In this document: positions 46,483-55,342 of the stretch, piece after piece
Layout of the letters: each line of letters starts with the position of its first letter
Position numbering within the stretch: position 1 is the first letter of the stretch
Notes under the pieces: model-generated
The model's database searches: none
The model's input: only the letters and a program-made list of their open reading frames with translations
Told to the model about the DNA's origin: nothing
Source of the DNA: Rhynchopus euleeides
Taxonomy: Eukaryota; Euglenozoa; Diplonemea; Diplonemida; Diplonemidae
Direction: 5' to 3'
NCBI GenBank assembly: GCA_963210315.1
Contig: OY723242.1
Coordinates: 744,001 to 808,000, forward strand
DNA length: 64,000 nucleotides
Position numbers and translations under genes: made by a program

Positions 46483-47132
46483 GGTGTGTGTGTGGTGTGC
46501 TTCTCTGCGTTGTATCCGCCACTGGCAAGGTGCCTTGCTTCGGAATGAGGAGAGGGTCGGGTGTGTCGAGAGAAAGGAGATCTGGTGCTCTTCTGGCGCA
46601 GAGGAACACCCACGCACACACACACAGCACGCCGTGCGAAACTCTTTAGCAGACTCCCGGGTGTCGACACAGGCTAGGATTGACTCACCGCTGGGGGCCT
46701 TCGCTCAGAAGTGCAGAACGGTGACAAAAAGTGAGCCACCTCACAACACTGGTTGAACTTCGACACACAGTTTGACACACAGCGTGGCGCAGAGCGAAGT
46801 GAACAACACTTGCTTGTCACACCGGGGTTGCGAGCCCCCCATTTTAGGGGGAAACGTCAACAGGAAAGAGCACAGAAGGTAGGGGTGGGGGGCGTTTGAT
46901 TGTGGAGAGTGAATGGAAGAGCAAGTCACCCAGCACCTTCTTGCAATGCGAGTCTTTTTCCTCAACAGCGGAGGTGGGGTGGAGGGGGTTTGATCGTCGA
47001 GAGTGAATGGAAAGGTAAGCCTCCCAGCACCCTCTTGCAATGGTAGTCCTTTTTGTAGTCACTACACCAGATATGTTGGACAAGGCAGACCAATGCACAG
47101 TGGGAGGTGGGGTGGGGGAATCAATGCGCAGC

Positions 47133-49625
47133 TCAGCTGCAACCCTGCCCCTCGGCTGTACAGTTCCACCACTGCCCGACGAGGACTGCTGCTTCCCACA
47201 ACCACCACCAGGCGGCCCCCACATAGCACACGCCTGCCAGCACTGATGGGACATCATCGAACCACTTGCACCACCACCACCCCCAGAGGAAGCGCCTGCT
47301 GGTGTGCCTGATCGCACCAGGGTACTGCCGGATCATCTCTGCGAGAAAGTCATCATCGCCTAAAAGGTCGGAGGAAATGTGTTGCGCCGCACTGCGGTCC
47401 ACCCCAACGGCATGCATAGCGCTGTCCCAGTCGGACGTCAGGATGGACGACATCTCGAACACCTTTGGGTTGATGGCCATCATATGCCTGCAGAAGTCAT
47501 CGTCCTCTATCAAGTCTTCGCCCGCCGCGTCAAAACAAGACGCATCCAGCAAGACAGCCTCTGTCATGAACTCCCGATCGTCCAGCAGGCAGGGCGCCGC
47601 GTGGATGATGTTGGACGGCGCAGAAGCCATCGCCGCTAGCACGACATCCTTACACCCACGCAGGCTCTCTGAGGCGTGGCGAAGAGCCCAGTTGCCCTTC
47701 TGCACAGCAGCCAACACCACCGTGCGGTTGTTGAGGATGGTGGGGTCTGCGTCAAGCAGGATTTCGGGGTAGATGCCCACTGCCTGCAGCATGAAGTGGG
47801 GGTCGGACAGAAGCGGGCGCGCGACTATGCTCTTGATGTCCCACCACATGTGGACACCGAGGAGGGCCATGTCGGGGTCATCCCAGAACTGCGTGGCGTA
47901 CTGCAGGGCACTCGAGTCCTGCTGCACAGCCACCGCCACGACCTCGCGGTCCATGCGCAGCGAGATATCAGCGAACTCGAGCACCCTGCCGTCGATGGCG
48001 CATAGCTCCATCACGGTGTGTCTGTCGCACAGGGCACGCCTGACTTGCACCGCCCTCAGGGCTGTGTGATCCCCCCGCACAGCTGCGCACAGCAGCTCCA
48101 TGTCGCATAGCAGGCCGGGTGGCACGTCACAGATCTCTTTGGGGTTGTGACGCACAGCGGCCAGCGCCACCTCCCTGTCGTTGCACCACGACGTGCTCCG
48201 CAGGATGCTGGGGAAATACCACAACGAGCAGGCCTTCGCGGTGCAGGCGCGCAGCACCACCTCCCTGTCCTCACACAGTGCGGGGCTCGTCCATCTGATG
48301 CAGCTCGAGTCCTCCGCCACGGCACGCAGCACCGTGTCCCTGTCGTCCCTCAGGGGCTCGAGGCACCGCGCGTTGCCACCCCGCACTGCGGCGATGATCA
48401 GGTCGGCGTCGCTCGCGAGACGGGGCGACGCGTAGTCCAAGGGGGCGCCTGCGGCGACTGCGGCCTGTACAATCTCGATGTTGTCTTGCAGCGCTTCCGA
48501 CGCATGCTTCAAGGCGGCAGCTGCGGCGGCTGCTGCGTCCGACGGACACTCCAAGGAGGTGGCTGTGGCGAGTACCGCCTGCACAACCTCGATGTCGTCG
48601 CGCAGCGCGTCCGACGCGTGCTCCAGGTCGTTGGGGCTGTAGCGGACGGCCGTGAGCACCACAGCTTTGTCGCCACGCATCGCCTCCGGGAGGTGTTCCA
48701 ACAGGCCCGAGCAGGCCCCGGCGACGAAGCTTGGGTCGTTGCGCAGCTCATCCGGCAGCAGCGCGAAGCTACGGGCATCCAGATTGAGCAGCACGCATCC
48801 GCGGTCGCACCGCAGACTACCACCTGCCTCACACGGAATGCTGAAGGGCAACCCCATCCTGCTGCACACCTCCGTGTCATTGCGCAGCTCCTCCGAGAGG
48901 AAGCGGTAGGACTCAGAGCTGACCTGCAGCGCCAGGGTGCGGCTGCCCCGCAGGCGCGCGCTGGCGTGCTCAAGTGCTTCCGGGACGCACTGCAGCACTG
49001 CCTGCACCACCTCAAGGTCGTCGCGCAGCTCGGGGGAGGCGTGCTCCAGGCAGCGCAGAGACAAGACAACGTCACGGTCGGCCTGCAGCTCAGCGCTGGC
49101 ATGCTTCAGGAGGATGGCCTTCTTGCAGTCGCTTGAACTTGTGCCTCCCACCCGCAGCACAAAGTCTCGGCAGGATCTGAGCCGGTGGCTGGCGTGCTGC
49201 AGCGCATGCGGGTCCTGCATCACTGCGGCCAGGACAACGTCGTGGTCATCCCGGAGGTCTTCACTGGCATGCTGCAGCTGGCACCCGATGGCCTGCACGG
49301 CATGCAGGACACATTCGCGGTCCCCACGCACCCACGCAGGGAGCCATTCCAGCGCTGGGTTCAGCCTCAGTGCCTCGATGTAGTTGCGGTTGTTGTGGCG
49401 GACCTCGACCACTGCTCCGGTCTCCAGCCCAGGAAGGGCTGCGGCGCAGGCGGTGTCATCGGTGCCGTGCTCCAGCACCACCCCTCCGACGGAGAGGTCC
49501 ACCTCGTTCGGCTCGAAGCCAAAGGCAGAGGCGGCTGAGGTGTAGAAGCATGTTACAGTGGCGTCGGTGTCGAGCTCGAGGATCGCCTCCTCGCCCGTCA
49601 GCATGCAGCGGGCAACCACGTCCAT
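47133..49625 (-). CDS. Family B UBL-DUF4116 repeat protein, copy 1 (intact)
   Basis: 830 residues from ATG at 49625 to TGA. The start MDVVARCMLTGEE is kept in all three copies (MEVV in copy 3); the frame stays open upstream but that part is not convincing protein. Residues about 1-80 resemble a ubiquitin-like beta-grasp domain (ARCMLTGEEAILEL, then VDLSVGGVVLEHGTDD, then GAVVEVRHN). The remainder is a chain of DUF4116 repeats (LRDDHDVVLAAVMQDPHALQHAS and many like it) with an Ala-rich segment (SDAAAAAAAALKHAS). The last 60 or so residues are Trp/Gly/Cys-rich and low in complexity, so the true C-terminus may differ. It differs from family A across the whole length but has the same architecture. 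Function unknown. Confidence 0.88.
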   Translation of the reverse strand: MDVVARCMLTGEEAILELDTDATVTCFYTSAASAFGFEPNEVDLSVGGVVLEHGTDDTACAAALPGLETGAVVEVRHNNRNYIEALRLNPALEWLPAWVRGDRECVLHAVQAIGCQLQHASEDLRDDHDVVLAAVMQDPHALQHASHRLRSCRDFVLRVGGTSSSDCKKAILLKHASAELQADRDVVLSLRCLEHASPELRDDLEVVQAVLQCVPEALEHASARLRGSRTLALQVSSESYRFLSEELRNDTEVCSRMGLPFSIPCEAGGSLRCDRGCVLLNLDARSFALLPDELRNDPSFVAGACSGLLEHLPEAMRGDKAVVLTAVRYSPNDLEHASDALRDDIEVVQAVLATATSLECPSDAAAAAAAALKHASEALQDNIEIVQAAVAAGAPLDYASPRLASDADLIIAAVRGGNARCLEPLRDDRDTVLRAVAEDSSCIRWTSPALCEDREVVLRACTAKACSLWYFPSILRSTSWCNDREVALAAVRHNPKEICDVPPGLLCDMELLCAAVRGDHTALRAVQVRRALCDRHTVMELCAIDGRVLEFADISLRMDREVVAVAVQQDSSALQYATQFWDDPDMALLGVHMWWDIKSIVARPLLSDPHFMLQAVGIYPEILLDADPTILNNRTVVLAAVQKGNWALRHASESLRGCKDVVLAAMASAPSNIIHAAPCLLDDREFMTEAVLLDASCFDAAGEDLIEDDDFCRHMMAINPKVFEMSSILTSDWDSAMHAVGVDRSAAQHISSDLLGDDDFLAEMIRQYPGAIRHTSRRFLWGWWWCKWFDDVPSVLAGVCYVGAAWWWLWEAAVLVGQWWNCTAEGQGCS

Positions 49626-49888
49626 CGGATGGCTGTCAAGGGGGGGTTCGATGGGCGAGAGCGAATGGAAAAGTAAATCTCCCAGCACCTTCTTGCAATG
49701 TTAGTCCTTTTTGTAGTCACTACACCAGATATGTTGTACAAGGCAGATCAATGCACAATGGGAGGGTGTGTATCATTTGTCTGACAGTGGCTTGGTGGTT
49801 GATGCGGGGGGTTTGATCGTCGAGAGTGAATAGAAAAGTAAAGGTGTGTGTGTGTGTGTGTGGGGGGTGGGGGGGTAGTGAAATCAAA

Positions 49889-49937
49889 TTTGAAGGGAGC
49901 ACAAGAATGATCACCCTTCACTCGTTATGCAGGTTGT
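49889..49937 (+). repeat. GAAGGGAGCACAAG stem-loop, copy 3
   Basis: TTGAAGGGAGCACAAGAATG, then ATCACCCTTCACTCGTTATGCAGG. GAAGGG pairs with CCCTTC. Lies upstream of copy 1 of the family B gene. Confidence 0.7.
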
Positions 49938-50978
49938 GTCTGAAATCCAGTGTGTTTCCCGGCCTGTGTTGTTTTGTTGTACTGTGTGGGCAATTAGGCT
50001 GTGATGGTATGCAAGAACGTTCTTTGGTTCTCATGATCAAACGTCAAGGCACTCATCTGTGGAAATGTGCGTAACTGGTGTCATCATTGTAGCCAGGTTT
50101 ATGTAGCCCATGTGACCGCAGTGATGTCTTCAGTCATTCCATTTGCATGTTAGCTTGTTCGTTAAAAGAGGAACGTGTGTGTGGGGGGGGGGGGTTTGAT
50201 CGTCGAGAGGGAATGGAAAAGTAAATCTCCCAGCACCTTCTCGCAATGTTAGTCCTTTTTGTAGTCACTACACCAGATATGTTGTACGGTGGGGGGGGGG
50301 GGGGTGGGGGGGGAGTGGGGCACGCCTGGTCAGAAGCACAACAAAGGGCACAGGCAGCCCTCACCGAACATAACGCTTGACAGGCATCAACAGGCACAGA
50401 GAAACGGTGCTTGTGACTTGGAACACAGGCAGACACAGCCAGCGCTGTATACACAGCGCTGGCTGGGTGTGTGTGTGGTGTGCTTCTCTGCGTTGTATCC
50501 GCCACTGGCAAGGTGCCTTGCTTCGGAATGAGGAGAGGGTCGGGTGTGTCGAGAGAAAGGAGATCTGGTGCTCTTCTGGCGCAGAGGAACACCCACGCAC
50601 ACACACACAGCACGCCGTGCGAAACTCTTTAGCAGACTCCCGGGTGTCGACACAGGCTAGGATTGACTCACCGCTGGGGGCCTTCGCTCAGAAGTGCAGA
50701 ACGGTGACAAAAAGTGAGCCACCTCACAACACTGGTTGAACTTCGACACACAGTTTGACACACAGCGTGGCGCAGAGCGAAGTGAACAACACATGCTTGT
50801 CACACCGGGGTGGCGAGCCCCCCATTTTTGGGGGAAACGTCAACGGGAAAGAGTACAGAAGGTAGGGGTGGGGGGCGTTTGATTGTGGAGAGTGAATGGA
50901 AGAGCAAGTCACCCAGCACCTTCTTGCAATGCGAGTCTTTTTTGTCGACAGCGGAGGTGGTGGGAATGAATGTGCAGC

Positions 50979-53428
50979 TCAGCAGCTGCAACCCTGCCCC
51001 TCGGCTGTACAGTTCCACCACTTCCCGACGAGGACTGCTGCTTCCCACAACCACCACCAGGCGGCCCCCACACAGCACACACCTGCCAGCACTGATGGGA
51101 CATCATCGAACCACTTGCACCACCACCACCCCCAGAGGAAGCGCCTGCTGGTGTGCCTGATCGCACCAGGGTACTGCCGGATCATCTCTGCGAGAAAGTC
51201 ATCATCGCCTAAAAGGTCGGAGGAAATGTGTTGCGCCGCACTGCGGTCCACCCCAACGGCATGCATAGCGCTGTCCCAGTCGGACGTCAGGATGGACGAC
51301 ACTTCGAACACCTTTGGTTGATGGCCATCATATGCCTGCAGAAGTCATCGTCCTCTATCAAGATTTCGCCCGCCTCGTCAAAACAAGACGCATCCAGCAA
51401 GACAGCCTCTGTCATGAACTCCCGATCGTCCAGCAGGCAGGGCGCCGCGTGGATGATGTTGGACGGCGCAGAAGCCATCGCCGCCAGCACGACATCCTTA
51501 CACCCACGCAGGCTCTCTGAGGCGTGGCGAAGAGCCCCGTCGCTCTTCTGCACAGCAGCCAACACCACCGTGCGGTTGTTGAGGATGGTGGGGTCTGCGT
51601 CACGCAGGATTTCGGGGTAGATGCCCACTGCCTGCAGCATGAAGTGGGGGTCGGACAGAAGGGAGCGCGCGACCATGTGGTTGATGTCCCACCACATGTG
51701 GACAACGAGGAGGGCCATGTCGGGGTCATCCCAGAACTGCGTGGCGTACCGCAGGGCCCTCCGGTCCTGCTGCACAGCCACCGCCACGACCTCGCGGTCC
51801 ATGCGCAGCGAGATATCAGCGAACCGGAGCACCCTGCCGTCGATGGCGCATAGCTCCATCACAGTGTGTCTGTCGCACAGGGCAGGCGTGCCTTGCACCG
51901 CCTTCAGGGCTGTGTGATCCCCCCGCACAGCTGCGCACAGCAGCTCCAGGTCGCATAGCAGGCCGGGTGGCACGTCACAGATCTCTTTGGGGTTGTGGCG
52001 CACAGCGGCCAGCGCCACCTCCCTGTCGTTGCACCACGACGTGCTCCGCAGGATGCTGGGGCGGCCCACCCACGAGGGGGCCTTCGCGGTGCAGGCGCGC
52101 AGCACCACCTCCCTGTCCTCACGCAGTGCGGGGCTGGTCCATCGGATGCAGCTCGAGTCCTCCGCCACGGCACGCAGCACCGTGTCCCTGTCGTCCCTCA
52201 GGGGCTCGAGGCACCACGTGTTGCCACCCCGCACTGCGGCGATGATCAGGTCGGCGTCGCTCGCGAGACGGGGCGACGCGTAGTCCAAGGGGGCGCCTGC
52301 GGCGACTGCGGCCTGCACAATCTCGATGTTGTCTTGCAGCGCTTCCGACGCATGCTCCAAGGCGGCGGCTGCGGCGGCTGCTGCGTCCGACGGACACTCC
52401 AAGGAGGTGGCTGTGGCGAGTACCGCCTGCACAACCTCGATGTCGTCGCGCAGCGCGTCCGACGCGTGCTCCAGGTCGTTGGGGTGGTAGCGGACGGCCG
52501 TGAGGACCACAGCTTTGTCGCCACGCATCGCCTCCGGGAGGTGTTCCAACAGGCCCGAGCAGGCCCCGGCGACGAAGCTTGGGTCGTTGCGCAGCTCCTC
52601 CGGCAGCACGCACCCGTGGTCGCACCGCACAATACCACCTGCCTCATCAGGCAACCCCATCCTGCTGCACACCTCCGTGTCATTGCGCAGCTCCTCCGAG
52701 AGGAAGCGGTAGGACCGCGCGCTGACCTGCAGCGCCAGGGTGCGGCTGCCCCGCAGGCGCGCGCTGGCGTGCTCAAGTGCTTCCGGGACCCACCGCAGCA
52801 CTGCCTGCACCACCTCAAGGTCGTCGCGCAGCTCGGGGGAGGCGTGCTCCAGGCAGCGCAGAGACAAGACAACTTCACGGTCGGCCTGCAGCTCAGCGCT
52901 GGCATGCTTCAGGAGGATGGCCTTCTTGCAGTCGCTTAAACGTGTGCCTCCCACCCGCAGCACAAAGTCTCGGCAGGATCTGAGCCGGTGGCTGGCGTGC
53001 TGCAGCGCATGCGGGTCCTGCATCACTGCGGCCAGGACAACGTCGTGGTCATCCCGGAGGTCTTCACTGGCATGCTGCAGCTGGCACCCGGTGGCCTGCA
53101 CGGCATACAGGACACATTCGCGGTCCCCACGCACCCACGCAGGGAGCCATTCCAGCGCTGGGTTCAGCCTCAGTGCCTCGATGTAGTTGCGGTTGCTGTG
53201 GCGGACCTCGACCACTGCTCCGGTCTCCAGCCCAGGAAGGGCTGCGGCGCGGGCGGTGTCATCGGTGCCGTGCTCCAGCACCACCCCTCCGACGGAGAGG
53301 TCCACCTCGTTCGGCTCGAAGCCAAAGGCAGAGGCGGCTGAGGTGTAGAAAGATGTGACAGTGGCGTCGGTGTCCAGCTCGAGGATCGCCTCCTCGCCCG
53401 TCAGCATGCAGCGGGCAACTACGTCCAT
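50979..53428 (-). pseudogene. Family B UBL-DUF4116 gene, copy 2, with a one-base frameshift
   Basis: Start ATG at 53428 (MDVVARCMLTGEE). The frame follows copies 1 and 3 until about 51315, where CACCTTTGGTTGATGG replaces CACCTTTGGGTTGATGG of the other copies: one G is missing. The frame then ends at 51287, while the homologous tail continues in the next frame to a TGA at 50979. About 100 C-terminal residues are affected. The deletion is in a G-run, so an assembly error is possible. Relative to copy 1 it also lacks a short stretch around 52610-52650 (after the CVLPEELRND region), which copy 3 largely shares. If the frameshift is real, the product loses its tail but keeps the UBL and nearly all DUF4116 repeats. 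Confidence 0.8.
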
Positions 53429-53579
53429 CGGATGGCTGTCAAGGGGGTGTGGCAAGGGGGGGAGTGTATCTGCGAGGTGGTGGCGGTGGTGACAAATCTC
53501 CGCTGACAAAGCCTTCTCGCTTGAAGAGCAGAGAGAAGAGCGGGTGGCAAAGAGAGGGGGAGAGGGCTGGACTGGGGGG

Positions 53580-53700
53580 GGTTTGATCGTCGAGAGGGAA
53601 TGAAAAAGTAAATATCCCAGCACCTTCTCGGAATGTTCGTCCTTTTTGTAGTCACTACACCAGATATGTTGCACAAGGCAGATCAATGCACAACGGGGGG
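53580..53700. repeat. TTTGATCGTCGAGAG repeat, example copy
   Basis: A 75-120-bp word block (GTTTGATCGTCGAGAG, CCCAGCACCTTCTC, TAGTCACTACACCAGATATG) that recurs at about 46890, 46985, 49640, 49808, 50193, 50872, 55241 and 58148 around the family B genes. On the gene strand it contains GACTAACATTGCAAG, which resembles a branch point and splice acceptor; unproven. Confidence 0.7.
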
Positions 53701-54088
53701 GTGTGTAGCACTTGTCTGTCAGTGGCTTGGTGGTTGGACCGCAACACAGTATCACTAAAACACAACCAGGTGTCTGTACGTAATACGTAGTCTCTCCTTG
53801 ACACCATATACTTTGTGCCCCTGTATCGTTGTTTTTTGAACGAATAAATGGCGGAAGGGAAGGAGGGGAAGGGAAAGCAGGTGTGTTTTGTAGTGGGGTA
53901 TACCTACTTCGCAGTTTCGGCTGCCAACCCACGACTGTGCAGTAGTGCGTGAACCACTGGACTCCGGCAGCCCGGTATCCAGTACCTTTCGTCAGGTGGG
54001 TAGAAGACCCAGTGGAGGACGCAGGGTGGGGGGGGGGGGGGGGCTGGGAGAGTAGGGGGGAAGGGGAGCGAGACTGCGATGGGATAAG

Positions 54089-54213
54089 GTCGCCCATAGA
54101 GAGCAGCGATGAGATGACAAGTCCTCTCTATGGGCCACCTGCATGTCCTCAATATCGATCGAGCCAGGCGGCAACTAATGACAATCCACGGACCGCCTGG
54201 CTTCTCGATAAGT
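54089..54213. other. Two adjacent strong stem-loops, candidate structured RNA
   Basis: CCCATAGAGAG (54093) pairs perfectly with CTCTCTATGGG (54124). ATCGAGCCAGGCGG (54158) pairs with CCGCCTGGCTTCTCGAT (54193) with a small bulge. A weaker third pair, ATCGGATCGAGAGATCCGAA, lies near 54350. Present only in tandem unit 2. An overlapping 72-codon plus-strand frame is the alternative reading. Confidence 0.4.
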
Positions 54214-54827
54214 CCCATCCCAGATGAGGTCTCAGGTGCATGCCAACGCATGTGTATCATCTTGATGGATGTGAAGTACATGCGATCCTACCGAAAGATG
54301 TCTATCAATATGTTGGAACAACCTTACGTGTGTGGTAAAAGATGTTGAATCGGATCGAGAGATCCGAAACATCAACAAGCTGGAGTTGACCCTCGGGGGG
54401 ACGGGGGGGGGGGGGGGGTGCTGGCGGAGTGGGGCACGCCTGGTCAGAAGCACAACAAAGGGCACAGGCAGCCCTCACCGAACATAACGCTTGACAGGCA
54501 TCAACAGGCACAGAGAAACGGTGCTTGTGACTTGGAACACAGGCAGCCACAGCCAGCGCTGCATACACAGCGCTGGCTGGGTGTGTGTGTGGTGTGCTTC
54601 TCTGCGTTGTATCCGCCACTGGCAAGGTGCCTTGCTTCGGAATGAGGAGAGGGTCGGGTGTGTCGAGAGAAAGGAGATCTGGTGCTCTTCTGGCGCAGAG
54701 GAACACCCACGCACACACACACAGCACGCCGTGCGAAACTCTTTGGCAGACTCCCGGGTGTCGACACAGGCTAGGATTGACTTACCGCTGGGGGCCTTCG
54801 CTCAGAAGTGCAGAACGGTGACAAAAA

Positions 54828-55070
54828 AGATAAGGCTGTTGTTTGTGCGCCAAATCCGGGCAAAAACAAAAGCAACTCCGCAGCCTGATGAGGAGGTTGA
54901 ATTTGTTGCCCAAGCGCTGCCTACTATCTTTTTGACACTGGGGGTCTTTGCTGGTCGACAAACTTCGACAAACTTCGTCAGTTTTCAGCCAATTCAACAG
55001 GAAATGCACCAAAATGCACTGACGACCACCCCGTAGCGAAGACCCCCACTGACAGGTTCCCTGTTGTGGT
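54828..55070. mobile_element. Short insertion element in unit 3 containing a nested MITE
   Basis: Units 1 and 2 read GACAAAAAGTGAGCC at this point. Unit 3 has an insertion starting GATAAGGCTGTTG and ending CCCTGTTGTGGT, flanked by AAAAA (54823-54827, 55071-55075). Without the nested 106-bp MITE and its duplication it is about 132 bp. A second copy without the MITE is at 59621-59764. Confidence 0.8.
54941..55046 (+). mobile_element. 106-bp MITE with proven 5-bp target duplication
   Basis: Ends GGGGTCTTTGCTGGTCG and CGTAGCGAAGACCCC. Flanked by CACTG on both sides (54936-54940, 55047-55051). The empty paralogous site at 59735-59750 reads TTTTTGACACTGACAGG with one CACTG. Nested inside the 54828-55070 element. 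Confidence 0.93.
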
Positions 55071-55342
55071 AAAAAGTGAGCCACCTCACAACACTGGTTG
55101 AACTTCGACACACAGTTTGACACACAGCGTGGCGCAGAGCGAAGTGAACAACACTTGCTTGTCACACCGGGGTTGCGAGCCCCCCATTTTTGGGGGAAAC
55201 GTCAACGGGAAAGAGTACAGAAGGTAGGGGTGGGGGGCGTTTGATTGTGGAGAGTGAATGGAAGAGCAAGTCACCCAGCACCTTCTTGCAATGCGAGTCT
55301 TTTTTGTCGACAGCGGAGGTGGGGTGGGAATGAATGTGCAGC

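Larger units (their letters stand above)
46331..50313. repeat. Tandem unit 1 of a threefold 4-kb duplication
   Basis: Begins AGTGGGGCACGCCTGG, then a conserved 430-bp block, short TTTGATCGTCGAGAG repeats, the family B gene 47133-49625 and its upstream flank. The same order follows twice more. Period about 3.98 kb. Confidence 0.9.
50314..54427. repeat. Tandem unit 2 of the 4-kb duplication
   Basis: Same order as unit 1, period about 4.11 kb. It has its own extra 550 bp at about 53840-54420 that units 1 and 3 lack, including two strong stem-loops. Confidence 0.9.

Noticed and set aside
46378..46756. Open frames on both strands in the conserved 430-bp block of each tandem unit
   Set aside because: Several overlapping frames are open on both strands and none shows codon bias; the DNA identity alone explains their conservation.
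48147..49136. Plus-strand open frames opposite the family B genes (also 51995-52939 and 56696-57316)
   Set aside because: Antisense shadows of the DUF4116 repeats; they change exactly with the sense genes and have no own start context.
53429..54097. N-terminal extension of the middle family B gene (open frame to 54097)
   Set aside because: The upstream part is Pro/Ser-rich translation of repeats and is not conserved as protein in copies 1 and 3.
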